DNA of 16,001 bases from CAZITB01 sp964542055. GTDB lineage: Bacteria > Planctomycetota > Phycisphaerae > Sedimentisphaerales > CAMDDF01. Positions 7,181 through 14,277 of the stretch are shown piece after piece. Every line of letters starts with the position of its first letter. Within the stretch, counting starts at the first letter, position 1. The stretch spans positions 1-16,001 of the forward strand of contig CAZITB010000066.1 in assembly GCA_964542055.1 (NCBI GenBank). Direction: 5' to 3'. Below the pieces are notes generated by a model. It searched no databases and was not told the origin of the DNA. It saw nothing but the letters and a program-made list of their open reading frames with translations. Made by a program: the position numbers and the translations under genes.

Positions 7181-7946
7181 TTTTATCCCTTAGTATGTCA
7201 GCCGGAGATATAAAGCCTTTGAAATTCTCAAGATTAGGCAGCATCTGCTGAACATATCCCTGAGTGTTTATATCGTCTGGGGCATGTGAGTCCGAACCGT
7301 AAGTTATTTTCACCCCGGCATTGATCGCTGCCTGGATAGTATGGTGCCATCTGGACAAAACAGATTTTTTCAGGCGTGCACAGGTTAGATTGTTTATTTC
7401 CCACGCGATATTATTTTCAGCTGAGATTTCGGCGGCTTCTTCAAGAACGACAATGACATCATCGAAGAAGATATCCAAATCTAGAGATGCCGCCGGCAGC
7501 CTGCCGGGATGAGCTAGTATGTCCACTATGGGATTTTGCAGCATTCCCAAAAGAGATGATCTCCAGTCGGTTAGAAGCTGTTCGGGCGATAACGGGTTTT
7601 CCTGGGGACTGTGAGGATAATTTCCCACGCCGGGCACATAATGAACAGCACCCATAATCAGCTGGGCCTTGCTTAGAGTATCATTGGCTGTAACAAAAGA
7701 CCCGTCGAATTTCATTGGGTCAACGTCAACTTCGAAGCCAAGGAGTATATTGCAATTGCAATTTATCTTAGCTAAATCTGATTTAAGAGTTTCATAAAGT
7801 TGAGTTTCTTTTGTGCTGAAAATATGTTCTGCTATAAGAAGGTTATCGAGTTTAAGCTGGTCCGCTTTTTGGGCAATGGCCTGTAAAGACATCCCCGGCG
7901 CGTGGCCGCAGTATTCAGTATGAACATGTGAATCGAAGTTAATCAT
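7170..7946 (-). CDS. PHP-domain metal-dependent phosphoesterase, histidinol-phosphatase-like
   Basis: 258 aa with the polymerase-and-histidinol-phosphatase (PHP) fold. Metal ligands visible in order: His7 and His9 (DSHVHTEYCGHA), His41 (AEH), Glu72 (GFEVDV), His102 (GAVHY), His146 (LAHPGR), then Asp219 and His221 (GSDSHAP). The layout resembles the HisK-type histidinol phosphate phosphatase of Gram-positive bacteria, but no his genes are nearby, so the substrate is open. No signal peptide; cytoplasmic. Its start overlaps the stop of the MFS gene as ATGA (4 bp), and its own stop lies inside the kinase gene. It therefore sits in the middle of a translationally coupled transporter-phosphatase-kinase cluster. 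Confidence 0.85.
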   Translation of the reverse strand: MINFDSHVHTEYCGHAPGMSLQAIAQKADQLKLDNLLIAEHIFSTKETQLYETLKSDLAKINCNCNILLGFEVDVDPMKFDGSFVTANDTLSKAQLIMGAVHYVPGVGNYPHSPQENPLSPEQLLTDWRSSLLGMLQNPIVDILAHPGRLPAASLDLDIFFDDVIVVLEEAAEISAENNIAWEINNLTCARLKKSVLSRWHHTIQAAINAGVKITYGSDSHAPDDINTQGYVQQMLPNLENFKGFISPADILRDKNER

Positions 7947-9115
7947 TTAGTGATCCTTTTATGAATTTGAAACAGATTAATGCCGATCACCGCAGAAAAT
8001 AAGTAGAACATCGGGGCGGTATAAAGAATCGGGGCGGTACCGAAACGCTTTGCTGCCGGGCCGAGAATCAAAAGAAATGCGCTCGCAATTCCCCATGAAC
8101 CGCCGACAACAAATCCCATACGGGAGCCGAGGTTTAAACCTTTGGCAAATCTTCCCAGGGTAACAATCAGCGAAAAAGCGGCACCGGAACAAAAACCCCC
8201 TGCCAGCAGCCAAATCAGTGCCAGCTTATTTTCAATATTTAAAAGATAGATGTAGATAAAGGGAACGCCGAGAATAAGTGAGATGATTATCACTTTCAGT
8301 TCGCCGATTTTGTGAGCTATGGAGGCCCAGAAAAAAGTTCCCAGCGCTGAACCTGCGATAAAGGTCATAATAACAATTCCGCCGTAGGTCAGTTCAAGGT
8401 CTAACTTGGCGATGTGCTGGGGAAGGAAAGCGCTTAGAATTACGGTTGCGATGGTAAATGGAACCGCCATCATCATCACCAGCGGGAAAGGATACGAAGT
8501 TATATTGTGAGCGGAGCTGAGAGATTCCATTTCGGTTTCGACCGGAAGTTTTATTTTCGCTGCAAATACAGAAATTAAACCGATTACCGGAAGGACAAGC
8601 AGAAGCAGCAATCCTTTAAGGCCGAAAATCGAAATCAGCAGTGATGAAATATACCCGCCGAGCGCAAATCCTATAAACCCGCAGTTCATGTAAATGGCTG
8701 AGACGACCGATGGCCTGATCTTGTCGAAACGGTGTATCGCTCGAAGAGATTCAGGGTGAGTTACTGCTACACCGGCGGCGGAGATAACGATCAGAGGGAT
8801 CATGTACAACCACGAATTGGACTGTTTCGGCAAAAAGACGACCAGACTGATGGCCGCTACAAAAATTAGTCCTATAGGAAGAAAAAATGGTTTTGATTGA
8901 TGGCTTCGGGTATGACCGATGCTTACCTGTATAAAATTGCAGGTGAGGTTGAATATTGAAAGCAATGCGATTCCGATTGCGATTGAGAAACCGAACGATT
9001 CCTGAAAGGCCGGCATGATAACATGAAGTCCGCCTGCGAAAAAATCGATCGCGATATGTGCCAGCGACAATGCGAGCAATTGAAACCACTGATTTTTTTT
9101 CGACTGATAATCCAT
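7943..9115 (-). CDS. Major facilitator superfamily transporter, Fsr-like
   Basis: 390-residue inner-membrane protein with about 12 hydrophobic segments and a charged central loop around residues 190-205 (KLPVETEMESLSSAHN). The start resembles the fosmidomycin-resistance (Fsr) branch of the MFS: SLAHIAIDFFAGGLHVIMPA in helix 1, then GVAVTHPESLRAI at the position of the Fsr 'FHP' motif. The substrate is unknown; drug export should not be assumed. The ATG at 9113-9115 has no clear Shine-Dalgarno sequence and lies only 16 nt after a stem-loop (9131-9158). It is the first gene of the MFS-PHP-kinase cluster, with ATGA overlap to the PHP gene. Confidence 0.88.
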   Translation of the reverse strand: MDYQSKKNQWFQLLALSLAHIAIDFFAGGLHVIMPAFQESFGFSIAIGIALLSIFNLTCNFIQVSIGHTRSHQSKPFFLPIGLIFVAAISLVVFLPKQSNSWLYMIPLIVISAAGVAVTHPESLRAIHRFDKIRPSVVSAIYMNCGFIGFALGGYISSLLISIFGLKGLLLLLVLPVIGLISVFAAKIKLPVETEMESLSSAHNITSYPFPLVMMMAVPFTIATVILSAFLPQHIAKLDLELTYGGIVIMTFIAGSALGTFFWASIAHKIGELKVIIISLILGVPFIYIYLLNIENKLALIWLLAGGFCSGAAFSLIVTLGRFAKGLNLGSRMGFVVGGSWGIASAFLLILGPAAKRFGTAPILYTAPMFYLFSAVIGINLFQIHKRITK

Positions 9116-9130
9116 AGAATCTAAATATAT

Positions 9131-9158
9131 AAGCCCCCGGTAAAATTACCAGAGGCTT
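9131..9158 (-). terminator. 12-bp stem-loop between purC and the MFS gene
   Basis: Read on the minus strand, AAGCCTCTGGTA pairs with TACCGGGGGCTT around an ATTT loop: 12 pairs, two of them G-U. The minus-strand 3' side continues TATATATTTAG, a mediocre U-tract, while the plus strand has TTTTT after the stem. It is a plausible terminator for purC, whose stop is about 43 bp upstream, and would also sit at the very 5' end of the MFS message. Confidence 0.6.
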
Positions 9159-9164
9159 TTTAAG

Positions 9165-9193
9165 TTTATAGAATTTTATTTTAAATTTGTTAG
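9165..9193 (-). promoter_or_regulatory. Candidate promoter for the MFS-PHP-kinase cluster
   Basis: On the minus strand, -35 CTAACA (rc of 9188-9193, 4/6), a 17-bp spacer, and -10 TATAAA (rc of 9165-9170, 5/6). The predicted start falls at about 9158-9160, the base of the stem-loop. The box scores are moderate and the region is AT-rich, so this is tentative. Confidence 0.4.
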
Positions 9194-9200
9194 GCTATTG

Positions 9201-10094
9201 TCAGTAGTTGAACTTTTTTCCGGAAAGTTTTTCGTAGGCTTCGATGTACTTTTTGCTGGTCTTTTTAACAATATCATCTGGAAGTTCGACACCTTCGCCG
9301 GATTTGTCGAATTTGATTTCTTCCAGATAGTTACGAACGAACTGTTTATCGAAGCTTTCCTGATCACGGCCGGGCTCATACTGGTCAGCAGGCCAGAATC
9401 TCGAACTGTCGGGGGTCAGCATTTCATCGATCAAGATCAGCTTATCATCGATAACTCCCCACTCAAATTTTGTATCGGCAAGTATGATGCCTTTTGACTT
9501 GGCATATTCGCTTGCCTTTTTGAAAATCTCGATACTTTTATCTCTGACATATTCGGCGTTTTCGGTGCCGACTATTTCGCAAGCTTCTTCAAAACTGACG
9601 TTTTCGTCATGTTCGCCAAGTTCGGCTTTAGTGGTAGGAGTGAAAATCGGTTCAGGAAGCTGCTGGCATTGCTCTAAGCCCTCAGGGAGCTTTATACCGC
9701 AAACCGTCTGGTTTTTCTGGTATTCCTTCCAGCCCGATCCTGTGATATATCCGCGGACGATTGCCTCAATTTTGAGAGGTTTGGTCTTTTTTACGAGCAT
9801 GGCTCTGCCTTCGAGCTGCGAGCCGCAATTATTAAAGGGAGCCGGGAAATCTTTAAAATCATCAGTTATGAGGTGGTTTTCGATCGAGTCTTTGAAAAAG
9901 TCGAACCAGAATTTTGAAATCTGGGTCAGTACGATACCTTTGCTTGGGATACCATTTTTCATAATTACGTCAAAAGCGGAAATTCTGTCGGTGGCTGCAA
10001 TTATAAGTTTATCGTCTAAGTCATAGATATCTCTGACTTTACCGTGTTTTGCCGGAATATTCATGATATTTGTCTGGAGCACAACTTGAGCCAT
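9201..10094 (-). CDS. purC: Phosphoribosylaminoimidazole-succinocarboxamide (SAICAR) synthase
   Basis: Joins aspartate to CAIR with ATP to form SAICAR in purine biosynthesis. Signature motifs: GKVRDIYD near the N-terminus, ATDRISAFD, EAIVRGYITGSGWKEYQ, ADTKFEWG and LIDEMLTPDSSRFW. At 297 aa it is the longer form of the family, with extra C-terminal helices (KKYIEAYEKLSG). I start it at ATG 10092-10094 rather than the in-frame GTG at 10107-10109. The AAAGGA between them is the ribosome binding site, and the GTG codon lies at the SD itself. It stands alone with its own promoter and a probable terminator; no other pur gene is in the window. Confidence 0.95.
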   Translation of the reverse strand: MAQVVLQTNIMNIPAKHGKVRDIYDLDDKLIIAATDRISAFDVIMKNGIPSKGIVLTQISKFWFDFFKDSIENHLITDDFKDFPAPFNNCGSQLEGRAMLVKKTKPLKIEAIVRGYITGSGWKEYQKNQTVCGIKLPEGLEQCQQLPEPIFTPTTKAELGEHDENVSFEEACEIVGTENAEYVRDKSIEIFKKASEYAKSKGIILADTKFEWGVIDDKLILIDEMLTPDSSRFWPADQYEPGRDQESFDKQFVRNYLEEIKFDKSGEGVELPDDIVKKTSKKYIEAYEKLSGKKFNY

Positions 10095-10131
10095 ATTCGT
10101 TCCTTTCACATTTTAGGATTTTATTTTGCAC

Positions 10132-10160
10132 ATGTTATAAATTTAATCGAAATTTGTCAA
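10132..10160 (-). promoter_or_regulatory. Sigma-70-type promoter for purC
   Basis: On the minus strand, perfect -35 TTGACA (rc of 10155-10160), 17-bp spacer, -10 TAACAT (rc of 10132-10137, 4/6). TATAAC overlaps at a 15-bp spacer as an alternative. This gives a short leader of about 30 nt. I see no purine-riboswitch-like structure in this 66-bp gap. Confidence 0.65.
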
Positions 10161-10175
10161 GCAAAACACTAGGAA

Positions 10176-10964
10176 TCAGGGGTTTAACCTTTTATCGATA
10201 TATACTTGAATGAAATTTGAAAGTTTTTCGATTTCGGCGTCATCAGGAAGATAGTCCAGTAAAGTCTGGACGTATCCTTTTTCGCGGATTCTTTGCAAGG
10301 CCGGATTGAAATTGATATCGAATATCCACGCCAGCTGAAGAAGACGGGCATCGTTCATGGTTTTTATATCCTTGTAATCTATAGTTTTAGCTTGCATTAC
10401 AGCTTCAAGAATCTCCGGTGAATATTTGCCGTTTTCAGGATATTCTACTTCGTATGGGTATTTTTCCGGGTTTTCCTGGTACAGCTTATAGGCACCCATG
10501 ACAATGCGGAATATATCGAGTTTGTCGGCATCGCGGATGAGCTGGGTTTGAAGCAGCAATGATCCGTCGAAAGATGCGGGGATATCCTTTGCGCCATGAA
10601 ATTTGATGGCTTCGATAATGACATTTTGGTAATCTTCGGGGATATCGCTAAGCATGGCGGTTCGCTGGAGTTCTTGTACTCCGAGCAGCCCGTGGTTGAT
10701 GCTGTCGATGTCTTTATAGGTTTTATATTTCTTGAACTGAGGGAAACGGCCAATGTCGTGAAGAAGTCCTATCAATCGAGCAAGAATTAATTGATCGCTG
10801 GGTAAATTCAGTTCTTGGGCGATGAAAGTAGATTCCTGGCAGACTTTGTAGGAATGGCAAAGTTTAAGATGAAGATTGGAGTTGATAAAATCGTCATCCG
10901 TAAAAAAACTTTGGGCGTAAGCAGTAAAATCTTGTTCTATTTGTTCAAAAATTGCTGTATCCAT
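10176..10964 (-). CDS. HD-domain metal-dependent phosphohydrolase
   Basis: 262 aa, cytoplasmic. It carries the HD superfamily ligand set: His37 (LCHSYKV), His69-Asp70 (GLLHDIGR), then His91 (NHG), His123 (KFHG) and Asp147 (RDADKLD). Extra histidines after the HD pair suggest a bi- or trinuclear metal site. Such enzymes hydrolyse nucleotides or other phosphate esters; the substrate cannot be told. It is not an HD-GYP protein: the GYP motif is absent. The start ATG at 10962-10964 has only a weak purine-rich site (AAGAAAG) upstream. A strong promoter sits between it and the preceding gene, so it is transcribed on its own or together with read-through. Confidence 0.85.
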   Translation of the reverse strand: MDTAIFEQIEQDFTAYAQSFFTDDDFINSNLHLKLCHSYKVCQESTFIAQELNLPSDQLILARLIGLLHDIGRFPQFKKYKTYKDIDSINHGLLGVQELQRTAMLSDIPEDYQNVIIEAIKFHGAKDIPASFDGSLLLQTQLIRDADKLDIFRIVMGAYKLYQENPEKYPYEVEYPENGKYSPEILEAVMQAKTIDYKDIKTMNDARLLQLAWIFDINFNPALQRIREKGYVQTLLDYLPDDAEIEKLSNFIQVYIDKRLNP

Positions 10965-10989
10965 CTGACTTTCTTGATTTAAAGTTTCG

Positions 10990-11017
10990 ATTATACAGCA
11001 ATGGATACGAAGGTCAA
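10990..11017 (-). promoter_or_regulatory. Sigma-70-type promoter for the HD-domain gene
   Basis: On the minus strand, -35 TTGACC (rc of 11012-11017, 5/6), 16-bp spacer, perfect -10 TATAAT (rc of 10990-10995). The -35 box begins 5 bp past the stop codon of the upstream GAF-like gene. The predicted leader is about 20 nt. Confidence 0.75.
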
Positions 11018-11021
11018 TCGA

Positions 11022-11732
11022 TTAGGTCTTGAAAACTTCGTTTGCCTGTGGCAGCGACATGCAGCCGCGGATGGCTCTTGCAAACACAGGAGCGATCGAA
11101 CGAAGATTGTGGACATGAGAAGCTGTTATTTCCTGATCAGCTTTTTGCCATATCAGGATAAAACCTACCGCTGGGGCAAAGCCGCTAAGGGGAATTGTAC
11201 AGAGGTTTAGTTTATTGAGGATTGATAAATCCGAATTAAAGCTCATAGCGAACATATCGTCGGTTGAGCAGACGGCATTCGATTGGCAAATTTTTGTAAC
11301 TAGCGCATCGTCAAAGCACGATTCAATTCTGCTTATATCGAAATCACGGTTTTGGTCTTCTGTTGTAAGGTGAAATTCGAAAGCGTTTGACTTGAGCAGG
11401 TAAACACCCAAGCCGCAATCGGGGTAGTAAGAATTGAACATGGATTGGGCCTGAGAAAGCAATTTTGGAAGTTCGATCTGGCCTGCGATTGCATGGCAAA
11501 AATCGATTGTAAAATTGAATTCCTGAAGCTGCTGGACGATTTTTTTCTGTGTCGAAATCAAATCGTTACAAAGAAGATCAATTTTTTTATCTTGAGTTTT
11601 GCGCTGGCGGTTAAGCTCGTTTATTAACTTTTTTATTCTATTTCTTCTTGCTGGTTGCAAAATTAACTCCGAATTTCTAGTTTCAAGTAGCATCCTGCTG
11701 TTGTAATTCAATCCTAATATGGATTTCGTCAT
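11022..11732 (-). CDS. Unrecognised protein: N-terminal coiled coil plus GAF-like sensory domain
   Basis: 236 aa with no signal peptide or membrane segment. Residues ~30-70 form a charged amphipathic coiled coil (IKKLINELNRQRKTQDKKID and following). Residues ~80-225 alternate short hydrophobic strands and helices as GAF domains do: FTIDFCHAIAGQI, then GLGVYLL, a central helix pair, LNLCTIPLSGFAPAVGFILI and a closing amphipathic helix (VHNLRSIAPVFARAIRGCM). GAF domains bind small ligands or dimerise signalling proteins; there is no output domain, so it may act as a partner protein. The GAF call rests on pattern only. The start ATG at 11730-11732 lacks a clear SD. The gene lies between the mutase terminator and the HD gene. 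Confidence 0.7.
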   Translation of the reverse strand: MTKSILGLNYNSRMLLETRNSELILQPARRNRIKKLINELNRQRKTQDKKIDLLCNDLISTQKKIVQQLQEFNFTIDFCHAIAGQIELPKLLSQAQSMFNSYYPDCGLGVYLLKSNAFEFHLTTEDQNRDFDISRIESCFDDALVTKICQSNAVCSTDDMFAMSFNSDLSILNKLNLCTIPLSGFAPAVGFILIWQKADQEITASHVHNLRSIAPVFARAIRGCMSLPQANEVFKT

Positions 11733-11818
11733 TTATCAGGGGGCTCTTAACGAGTTTTATGAGAGGATGGTGTTTTTATGAAAAAAAGCTGATTCGGAAG
11801 TAATTTTGCCAATTTGCG

Positions 11819-11848
11819 CAAAAAAAATCCCCACAAATTGCAGGGATT
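11819..11848 (-). terminator. Intrinsic terminator of the phosphohexomutase gene
   Basis: On the minus strand, AATCCC (rc of 11843-11848) pairs with GGGATT (rc of 11826-11831), followed directly by a run of eight Ts (rc of 11820-11827). It lies about 20 bp after the stop codon of the mutase gene. This is a classic hairpin and U-tract. Confidence 0.85.
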
Positions 11849-11866
11849 GAAATTTGTAACATCTTA

Positions 11867-13243
11867 TTAGTGATCGACAGGCTCACCCAGAACGTCCATT
11901 ATTTCATTTAGATGCTTATTAAGAGTTTCCTGGTCTTTTGCTTCTATATTCAGCCTGAGCAGAGGTTCAGTATTGCTGGGACGCACATTGAACCACCAAT
12001 CCTTAAATTGGACGGAAACGCCGTCAAGGTCGTCAATTTCTCCTTCGGCATAAATCCTTGAAAGTTCTTTCATCATAGCATCTTTTTCTTCGACCTCGAA
12101 GTTTATCTCCCCGCTCGATGCATACTTTCTCAAGGGCTGGACCATTTGGCTTAGCGGCTGGCCTGATCTCGAAATAATGTTGAGCATGTGAACCAAGGTA
12201 ATCAAACCGCTGTCGGCGTAGTAATTATCCCTGTAGTAGAAATGTCCGCTAAGTTCGCCGCCGAATATCGCGTGGGTGTCTCGTAACGTTTTTTTCATGT
12301 TAGAATGGCCGACTCTTTCTCTGCGAGGCACACCGCCGTTAGTGAGGATTTGTTCACGGAGTATCCAACTGCTTCTAAGGTCATAAACTATTGCAGAGCC
12401 GGGCTGCTTTTCAAGGAAGTACGGGACCATAAGTGCGGTCATTATATCGCAGCTGATGGTTTTACCTTTTTCATCAATCATCATGAGCCGGTCAGCGTCG
12501 CCATCGAAACATACTCCGAAATCGGCTTTCTGCCCGATGACCGTATCTTTGAGTTCTGCCAGATTTTCTTCAACGAGAGGATTTGGCTCATGTTTAAATT
12601 TGCCGTCGTGAGTAAAATTCAGAGCCATTATTTCAATGGGCAAATCGCCAAATATAGCTGGGACCATTTTACCCGCCATTCCATTAGAGGCATCGATAAC
12701 CACTCGCAAGGGTTTTATTTCGGGGTCCATAAATTTCAGTATATGTCTTTGGTATTCGCCTGTTAGATCAAATCTTTCGACAGAACCGTTTGACGCGGCT
12801 TTTGTATGCAGCAGTGAAGTTGCAATGTGTTTTATATCTTTCAAACCGGTATCGGCTCCGACGGGTTTTGCTTCGAGTCCGGAAATTTTGAAACCGTTGT
12901 ATTCCGCTGGGTTATGCGAAGCGGTTACCTGAACTCCGCCGCAAGTGCCAAGATGGTTAATAGCGAAATACATCTGCGGGGTATCTATCATTCCGATGTC
13001 GATTACGTTTGCCCCGCTGGCGTTCATGCCCGCAATCAAGGCCTCTGAAAGTACCGGGCTGTGAGTCCGCATGTCACGGCCGACACATACGCTTTGTGCG
13101 TTGGCTTGTCCTCGCTGATAGCCTCTCAATAATGAACGCAGGAATTGAGCGGTTGCGTGTCCAATTTTCCACGCAGAGTCTGTGTCTATCTGTGAAGAGT
13201 ATTTCCCCCTGATATCGTAGGCTTTAAAAATTTTTGGGTCCAT
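11867..13243 (-). CDS. Phosphomannomutase / phosphoglucomutase (alpha-D-phosphohexomutase)
   Basis: Interconverts hexose 1- and 6-phosphates, supplying mannose-1-P or glucose-1-P for nucleotide sugars, polysaccharide and LPS. 458 aa, typical of the AlgC/ManB bifunctional branch. N-terminal FKAYDIRGKY. Phosphoserine loop TASHNP with Ser109. Metal loop DGDADR (247-252). Sugar-binding loop GGELSGH. Phosphate-binding loop RPSNTEP near the C-terminus. The start ATG at 13241-13243 has AAGGA about 6 nt upstream. A good terminator follows. Its upstream region is cut by the assembly gap 70 bp away, so the promoter was not identified. Choice between PMM and PGM activity cannot be made from sequence alone. 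Confidence 0.93.
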   Translation of the reverse strand: MDPKIFKAYDIRGKYSSQIDTDSAWKIGHATAQFLRSLLRGYQRGQANAQSVCVGRDMRTHSPVLSEALIAGMNASGANVIDIGMIDTPQMYFAINHLGTCGGVQVTASHNPAEYNGFKISGLEAKPVGADTGLKDIKHIATSLLHTKAASNGSVERFDLTGEYQRHILKFMDPEIKPLRVVIDASNGMAGKMVPAIFGDLPIEIMALNFTHDGKFKHEPNPLVEENLAELKDTVIGQKADFGVCFDGDADRLMMIDEKGKTISCDIMTALMVPYFLEKQPGSAIVYDLRSSWILREQILTNGGVPRRERVGHSNMKKTLRDTHAIFGGELSGHFYYRDNYYADSGLITLVHMLNIISRSGQPLSQMVQPLRKYASSGEINFEVEEKDAMMKELSRIYAEGEIDDLDGVSVQFKDWWFNVRPSNTEPLLRLNIEAKDQETLNKHLNEIMDVLGEPVDH

Positions 13244-13312
13244 TTGCGTTCCTTTTAGTTTAAAATGTCTGTAATATGTCCTGTTATCAGTTTAAGATAT
13301 ATAAATTGATGT

Positions 13313-13322
13313 NNNNNNNNNN
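13313..13322. other. Assembly gap (10 Ns)
   Basis: Ten consecutive Ns, the usual sign of a scaffold join with unknown or nominal length. Genes on either side (the mutase at left, the FlgM-like gene at right) may not be as close as shown, and sequence may be missing. Confidence 0.98.
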
Positions 13323-13366
13323 ACTGAAAGATGACCAGAATAAAGCCAAAAAATAAAAAAAATATA

Positions 13367-13394
13367 TAAATTCTTCAAATAAAAGAGCCGATAA
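13367..13394 (+). promoter_or_regulatory. Candidate sigma-28 (FliA) promoter P1 for the FlgM-like gene
   Basis: Perfect flagellar -10 GCCGATAA at 13387-13394, preceded by TAAATTCT (13367-13374; 6/8 against TAAAGTTT). The spacer is 12 instead of the usual 11 bp. It would give a leader of about 145 nt. Confidence 0.55.
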
Positions 13395-13482
13395 AAGCTA
13401 ACTTATGAATTTAACGCCGCTATTTAGAGATTTTTAAGTCCTAATAGTATTTTAAAACGGCCCCAAGGACATATTTTCACTC

Positions 13483-13509
13483 TAAAGTTTACTTCATATA
13501 CATCGAAAA
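13483..13509 (+). promoter_or_regulatory. Candidate sigma-28 (FliA) promoter P2 for the FlgM-like gene
   Basis: Perfect flagellar -35 TAAAGTTT at 13483-13490 with the exact 11-bp spacer, then ATCGAAAA at 13502-13509 (5/8 against GCCGATAA, keeping the CGA core). It would give a leader of about 30 nt. Confidence 0.5.
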
Positions 13510-13544
13510 GAATAATAGAGATTAATATAACAGGTAGAAAAATT

Positions 13545-13820
13545 ATGCATATAAATACAACAAATAATATAAACGCTCAGAACCTTGCCGGGTCGCTGCA
13601 GTCTTCAAAAAGGGAAAGTCCGGTCAAGACTGCAAAGAATGATGCAATGCTGGCAACGGTTAAGATGAAATACGCAAATATTATCGAAAAAGCCAAAAAA
13701 GGAGCAAATGTTGATCCTGAACTGGTCAAAGAGGCAAGGAAACTGCTGGCATCGGGCGCCTTGGATACTCTTGATGGAGCTAGAGAGGCGGCAAGGAAGC
13801 TGCTGCGGTATGGTATTTGA
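13545..13820 (+). CDS. FlgM-like anti-sigma-28 factor (flagellar regulation)
   Basis: 91-residue, small, charged protein. The N-terminal ~45 residues are low-complexity and probably disordered (MHINTTNNINAQNLAGSLQ...). The C-terminal half fits the FlgM sigma-binding helices: YANIIEKAKKG, then VDPELVKEARKLLASGALDT and AREAARKLLRYGI. FlgM holds FliA inactive until the hook is finished and FlgM is exported. The family call is supported independently by two FliA-type promoters upstream, since flgM is often under its own sigma-28 control. No other flagellar gene is in the window and the left neighbour is across an assembly gap. RBS: AGG at 13532-13534, somewhat far from the ATG. A terminator follows 28 bp after the stop. 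Could instead be another small helical regulator; FlgM is the best fit. Confidence 0.65.
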   Translation: MHINTTNNINAQNLAGSLQSSKRESPVKTAKNDAMLATVKMKYANIIEKAKKGANVDPELVKEARKLLASGALDTLDGAREAARKLLRYGI

Positions 13821-13848
13821 TTTTTGAACATGGAAGTTTCATTATAGA

Positions 13849-13883
13849 AAGGCGACAAGTTCAATACTTGCCGCCTTTTTTTT
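13849..13883 (+). terminator. Strong intrinsic terminator, usable from both strands
   Basis: AAGGCGACAAG (13849-13859) pairs with CTTGCCGCCTT (13867-13877) with one A-C mismatch and a 7-nt loop, followed by a run of eight Ts (13876-13883). It ends the FlgM-like transcript. On the minus strand the same stem is followed by TTTCTAT and lies just after the stop of the convergent 63-residue ORF. Confidence 0.9.
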
Positions 13884-13884
13884 G

Positions 13885-14076
13885 TTATACATAGTAATCA
13901 ACAAAAGCAGCCTTGTTATTTGCATAAGCAGCATAGATACTCGGACACGGATGATCTTGTGCTGCCGGGGTATCATCACTCGGCTGCGATCCTGAGCTTA
14001 CCGAACATTTGAAATTCGAAACATTGTTTTCTAAAGGCCTCGAATCAACAACTTTACTATTTATCCATTTAGTCAT
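13885..14076 (-). CDS. Small orphan protein, 63 aa
   Basis: I do not recognise it. It starts MTKWINSKVVDSRPLENN, has a Ser/Pro/Asp-rich middle with two cysteines (C24, C44), and ends with a small-residue/aromatic stretch (IYAAYANNKAAFVDYYV). No membrane segment or signal peptide. Support for being real: a good SD (AGGGG, 8 nt before the ATG at 14074-14076), and a stop codon placed 1 bp from a terminator stem that also works on this strand. It is convergent with the FlgM-like gene. No clear promoter was found. The short length means chance cannot be excluded. Confidence 0.45.
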   Translation of the reverse strand: MTKWINSKVVDSRPLENNVSNFKCSVSSGSQPSDDTPAAQDHPCPSIYAAYANNKAAFVDYYV

Positions 14077-14241
14077 TTCATCATCCCCTATAAACGTCCA
14101 ACTGTCATGAGTTTATATTAACAAAATCAAAGCATCGATTTTACTGATTTTGGGTCTTGTTGATGACAATTGACTTTAAGAAAATGCGTTAAGGATTTTT
14201 ATGAGACGTTTGCCGATATTTTTTACGATTTTTTTTGCATA

Positions 14242-14270
14242 TTGACAGTTATTAAAATGCAAATTATGAT
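14242..14270 (+). promoter_or_regulatory. Sigma-70-type promoter for the zinc-ribbon gene
   Basis: Perfect -35 TTGACA at 14242-14247, 17-bp spacer, -10 TATGAT at 14265-14270 (5/6). The predicted start at about 14276-14279 coincides with the ATG at 14278, so the message would be leaderless. Confidence 0.75.
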
Positions 14271-14277
14271 TTGTGTC

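Noticed and set aside
10095..10109. Upstream in-frame GTG start for purC
   Set aside because: Its first codons contain the AAAGGA ribosome binding site that serves the ATG at 10092-10094.
13273..13475. Inverted 10-mer AATATGTCCT (13273-13282) / AGGACATATT (13466-13475) flanking the assembly gap
   Set aside because: Short and AT-rich, and the distance is unknown because of the Ns. Probably coincidence, though it might have hindered assembly.
14212..14219. GCCGATAT, a 7/8 match to the sigma-28 -10 box
   Set aside because: No TAAA-type -35 at 14-16 bp upstream, and no matching gene start just after.
14170..14277. 36-residue N-terminal extension of the zinc-ribbon ORF
   Set aside because: It has no SD, its composition is unlike the rest, and a strong promoter (14242-14270) lies inside it. 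ATG 14278 is preferred.
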